A stretch of 21,239 nucleotides of DNA from Sulfurovum sp. Its GTDB lineage: Bacteria > Campylobacterota > Campylobacteria > Campylobacterales > Sulfurovaceae. The stretch is taken from NCBI GenBank assembly GCA_027029065.1, contig JALVGO010000264.1:1-21239 (forward strand), given 5' to 3'. The notes beneath the pieces are model-generated. The model did not search any database, was not told where the DNA came from, and saw only the letters and a list, made by a program, of their open reading frames with translations. Of this stretch, positions 20,581 to 21,239 are shown in pieces. Every line of letters begins with the position of its first letter. The first letter of the stretch is position 1. A program made the position numbers and the translations under genes.

Positions 20581-21239
20581 TCAGTCTCTATGACTGCCTC
20601 TCCCGCCATTTCTGCTGTTACGTCCGTTACGGCTATTTCTATTGCCTCCGCCACTGTTTCTGCGTCGGTTTCCACCACGGTAGTTGCCACGTCCTCTGCC
20701 TCTGTCATTGCCTCTTTGCTGCATGGCACGCTCTATAAGCAGTTCAACCTCTTCGAGTCCCAGACCGATATTGTCTTTTCCTTTGACAGCATTTTCATTC
20801 TGAATCATGCTTGCCAAAAGATGAGCGATGGTAACAATGTCCAGATCGTGCTGTAGGGTTTTGACCAGTTCAATGGCTTTGTCGGTGATCTGCGTATTGG
20901 CGATCTTGGCAATGAGCTCATCCTGACGGCTGTTTTGTACCTCTATGCGGGTAGGGATGACCTGAGTGATGAGTTTTGCACCGACATCTTTTTCGATACG
21001 TTTGATGGTACGCAGCTCATTGGGGCTGACAAGAGTGATCGCTTCTCCGCTTTTTCCGCCACGCCCGGTACGCCCGATACGGTGTACATAGCTCTCTGAA
21101 TCAAAGGGAATATGGTAGTTGAAGACATGCGTAACGTCGTTGACATCGAGTCCGCGTGCAGCCACATCGGTTGCTACAAAGATGTCGATACCGCCGCTTT
21201 TAAAGGCTCTGATGGTCACTTCACGCTGTTTCTGCTCCA
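20581..21239 (-). CDS. DEAD-box RNA helicase, C-terminal part (5' end beyond window)
   Basis: The frame is open to the right edge, so the N-terminal RecA domain (with Q, Walker and DEAD motifs) lies outside. The visible 219 or so residues start in the second RecA domain: EVTIRAFKSGGIDIFVATDVAARGLDV (motif V) and HRIGRTGRGGKSG (motif VI). A linker and helical segment follow (about ELIAKIANTQITDKAIELVK), and the protein ends in an Arg/Gly/Asn-rich tail (RGRGRGNYRGGNRRRNSGGG) that probably binds RNA without sequence preference. Such helicases unwind short RNA duplexes in ribosome assembly, mRNA decay or cold adaptation; which type (RhlE-, DeaD- or RhlB-like) cannot be decided from this part. Confidence 0.9.
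   Translation of the reverse strand, partial: EQKQREVTIRAFKSGGIDIFVATDVAARGLDVNDVTHVFNYHIPFDSESYVHRIGRTGRGGKSGEAITLVSPNELRTIKRIEKDVGAKLITQVIPTRIEVQNSRQDELIAKIANTQITDKAIELVKTLQHDLDIVTIAHLLASMIQNENAVKGKDNIGLGLEEVELLIERAMQQRGNDRGRGRGNYRGGNRRRNSGGGNRNSRNGRNSRNGGRGSHRD

Noticed and set aside
20590..20856. Plus-strand open frame rich in Ser/Ala/Val/Thr opposite the helicase tail
   Set aside because: It is a mirror of the Arg/Gly-rich helicase tail; no ribosome site or domain.

Overview
The window looks like a chromosomal segment of a free-living Campylobacterota (epsilonproteobacterium), most like the Sulfurovum/Sulfurimonas group. The hints are the gene content (hemL followed by an AtpZ/AtpI-type gene, a periplasmic di-haem cytochrome c peroxidase, NnrS, a TonB-like protein, a stand-alone haemerythrin) and promoters made of a TATAAT -10 box, often TGnTATAAT, with little sign of a -35 box. 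This placement is inference; there is no rRNA or marker gene to prove it. No tRNA, rRNA, insertion sequence or CRISPR array was seen. No gene-free stretch exceeds 300 bases; the longest, 6954-7171, is AT-rich and shows only a possible promoter for the next gene.

Layout. 1-754: 3'-truncated NhaC-type antiporter (-), divergent from an L,D-transpeptidase-like secreted protein, which converges on a haemerythrin gene. 2013-4302: TonB-like protein (-) and hemL (+), sharing a palindromic divergent promoter. 4385-5225: AtpZ-like protein and a membrane protein. 5249-6953: amidase lipoprotein and glutaminase. 7172-8550: AT-rich accessory patch with a DUF4160/DUF2442 pair, an orphan small gene and a MazEF-type toxin-antitoxin operon with a clear promoter/operator. 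8649-10455: SSS-family symporter and a small zinc-ribbon membrane protein. 10534-13778: Tyr/Arg-rich exported protein (-), DUF445 protein (+), DUF945-like lipoprotein (-). 13863-16993: MurNAc recycling genes anmK-amgK-murU, with an MNT nucleotidyltransferase gene lodged between amgK and murU. 17049-19402: small lipoprotein (+), then a HAD phosphatase and NnrS (-). 19456-21239: cytochrome c peroxidase and the 3' part of a DEAD-box RNA helicase, both (-).

How the genes fit together. The best pathway signal is cell-wall recycling: AnmK, AmgK and MurU would turn anhydro-MurNAc into UDP-MurNAc, apart from a MurNAc-6-phosphate phosphatase step not identified here. An amidase lipoprotein and an L,D-transpeptidase-like protein also act on peptidoglycan. 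Haemerythrin, NnrS and cytochrome c peroxidase suggest life at oxic/anoxic boundaries with O2, NO and peroxide to handle.

The most unusual signal is a set of degenerate 7-base tandem arrays, each next to a short perfect hairpin, at 4290-4336, 5957-6011 and 14634-14722. Two supply the stop codon of the upstream gene. The third is a composite (array, hairpin, array) read in frame through anmK, adding about 29 residues. A second is a possible frameshifted HEPN toxin remnant just after the MNT gene, suggesting a decayed HEPN-MNT module inside the recycling operon.
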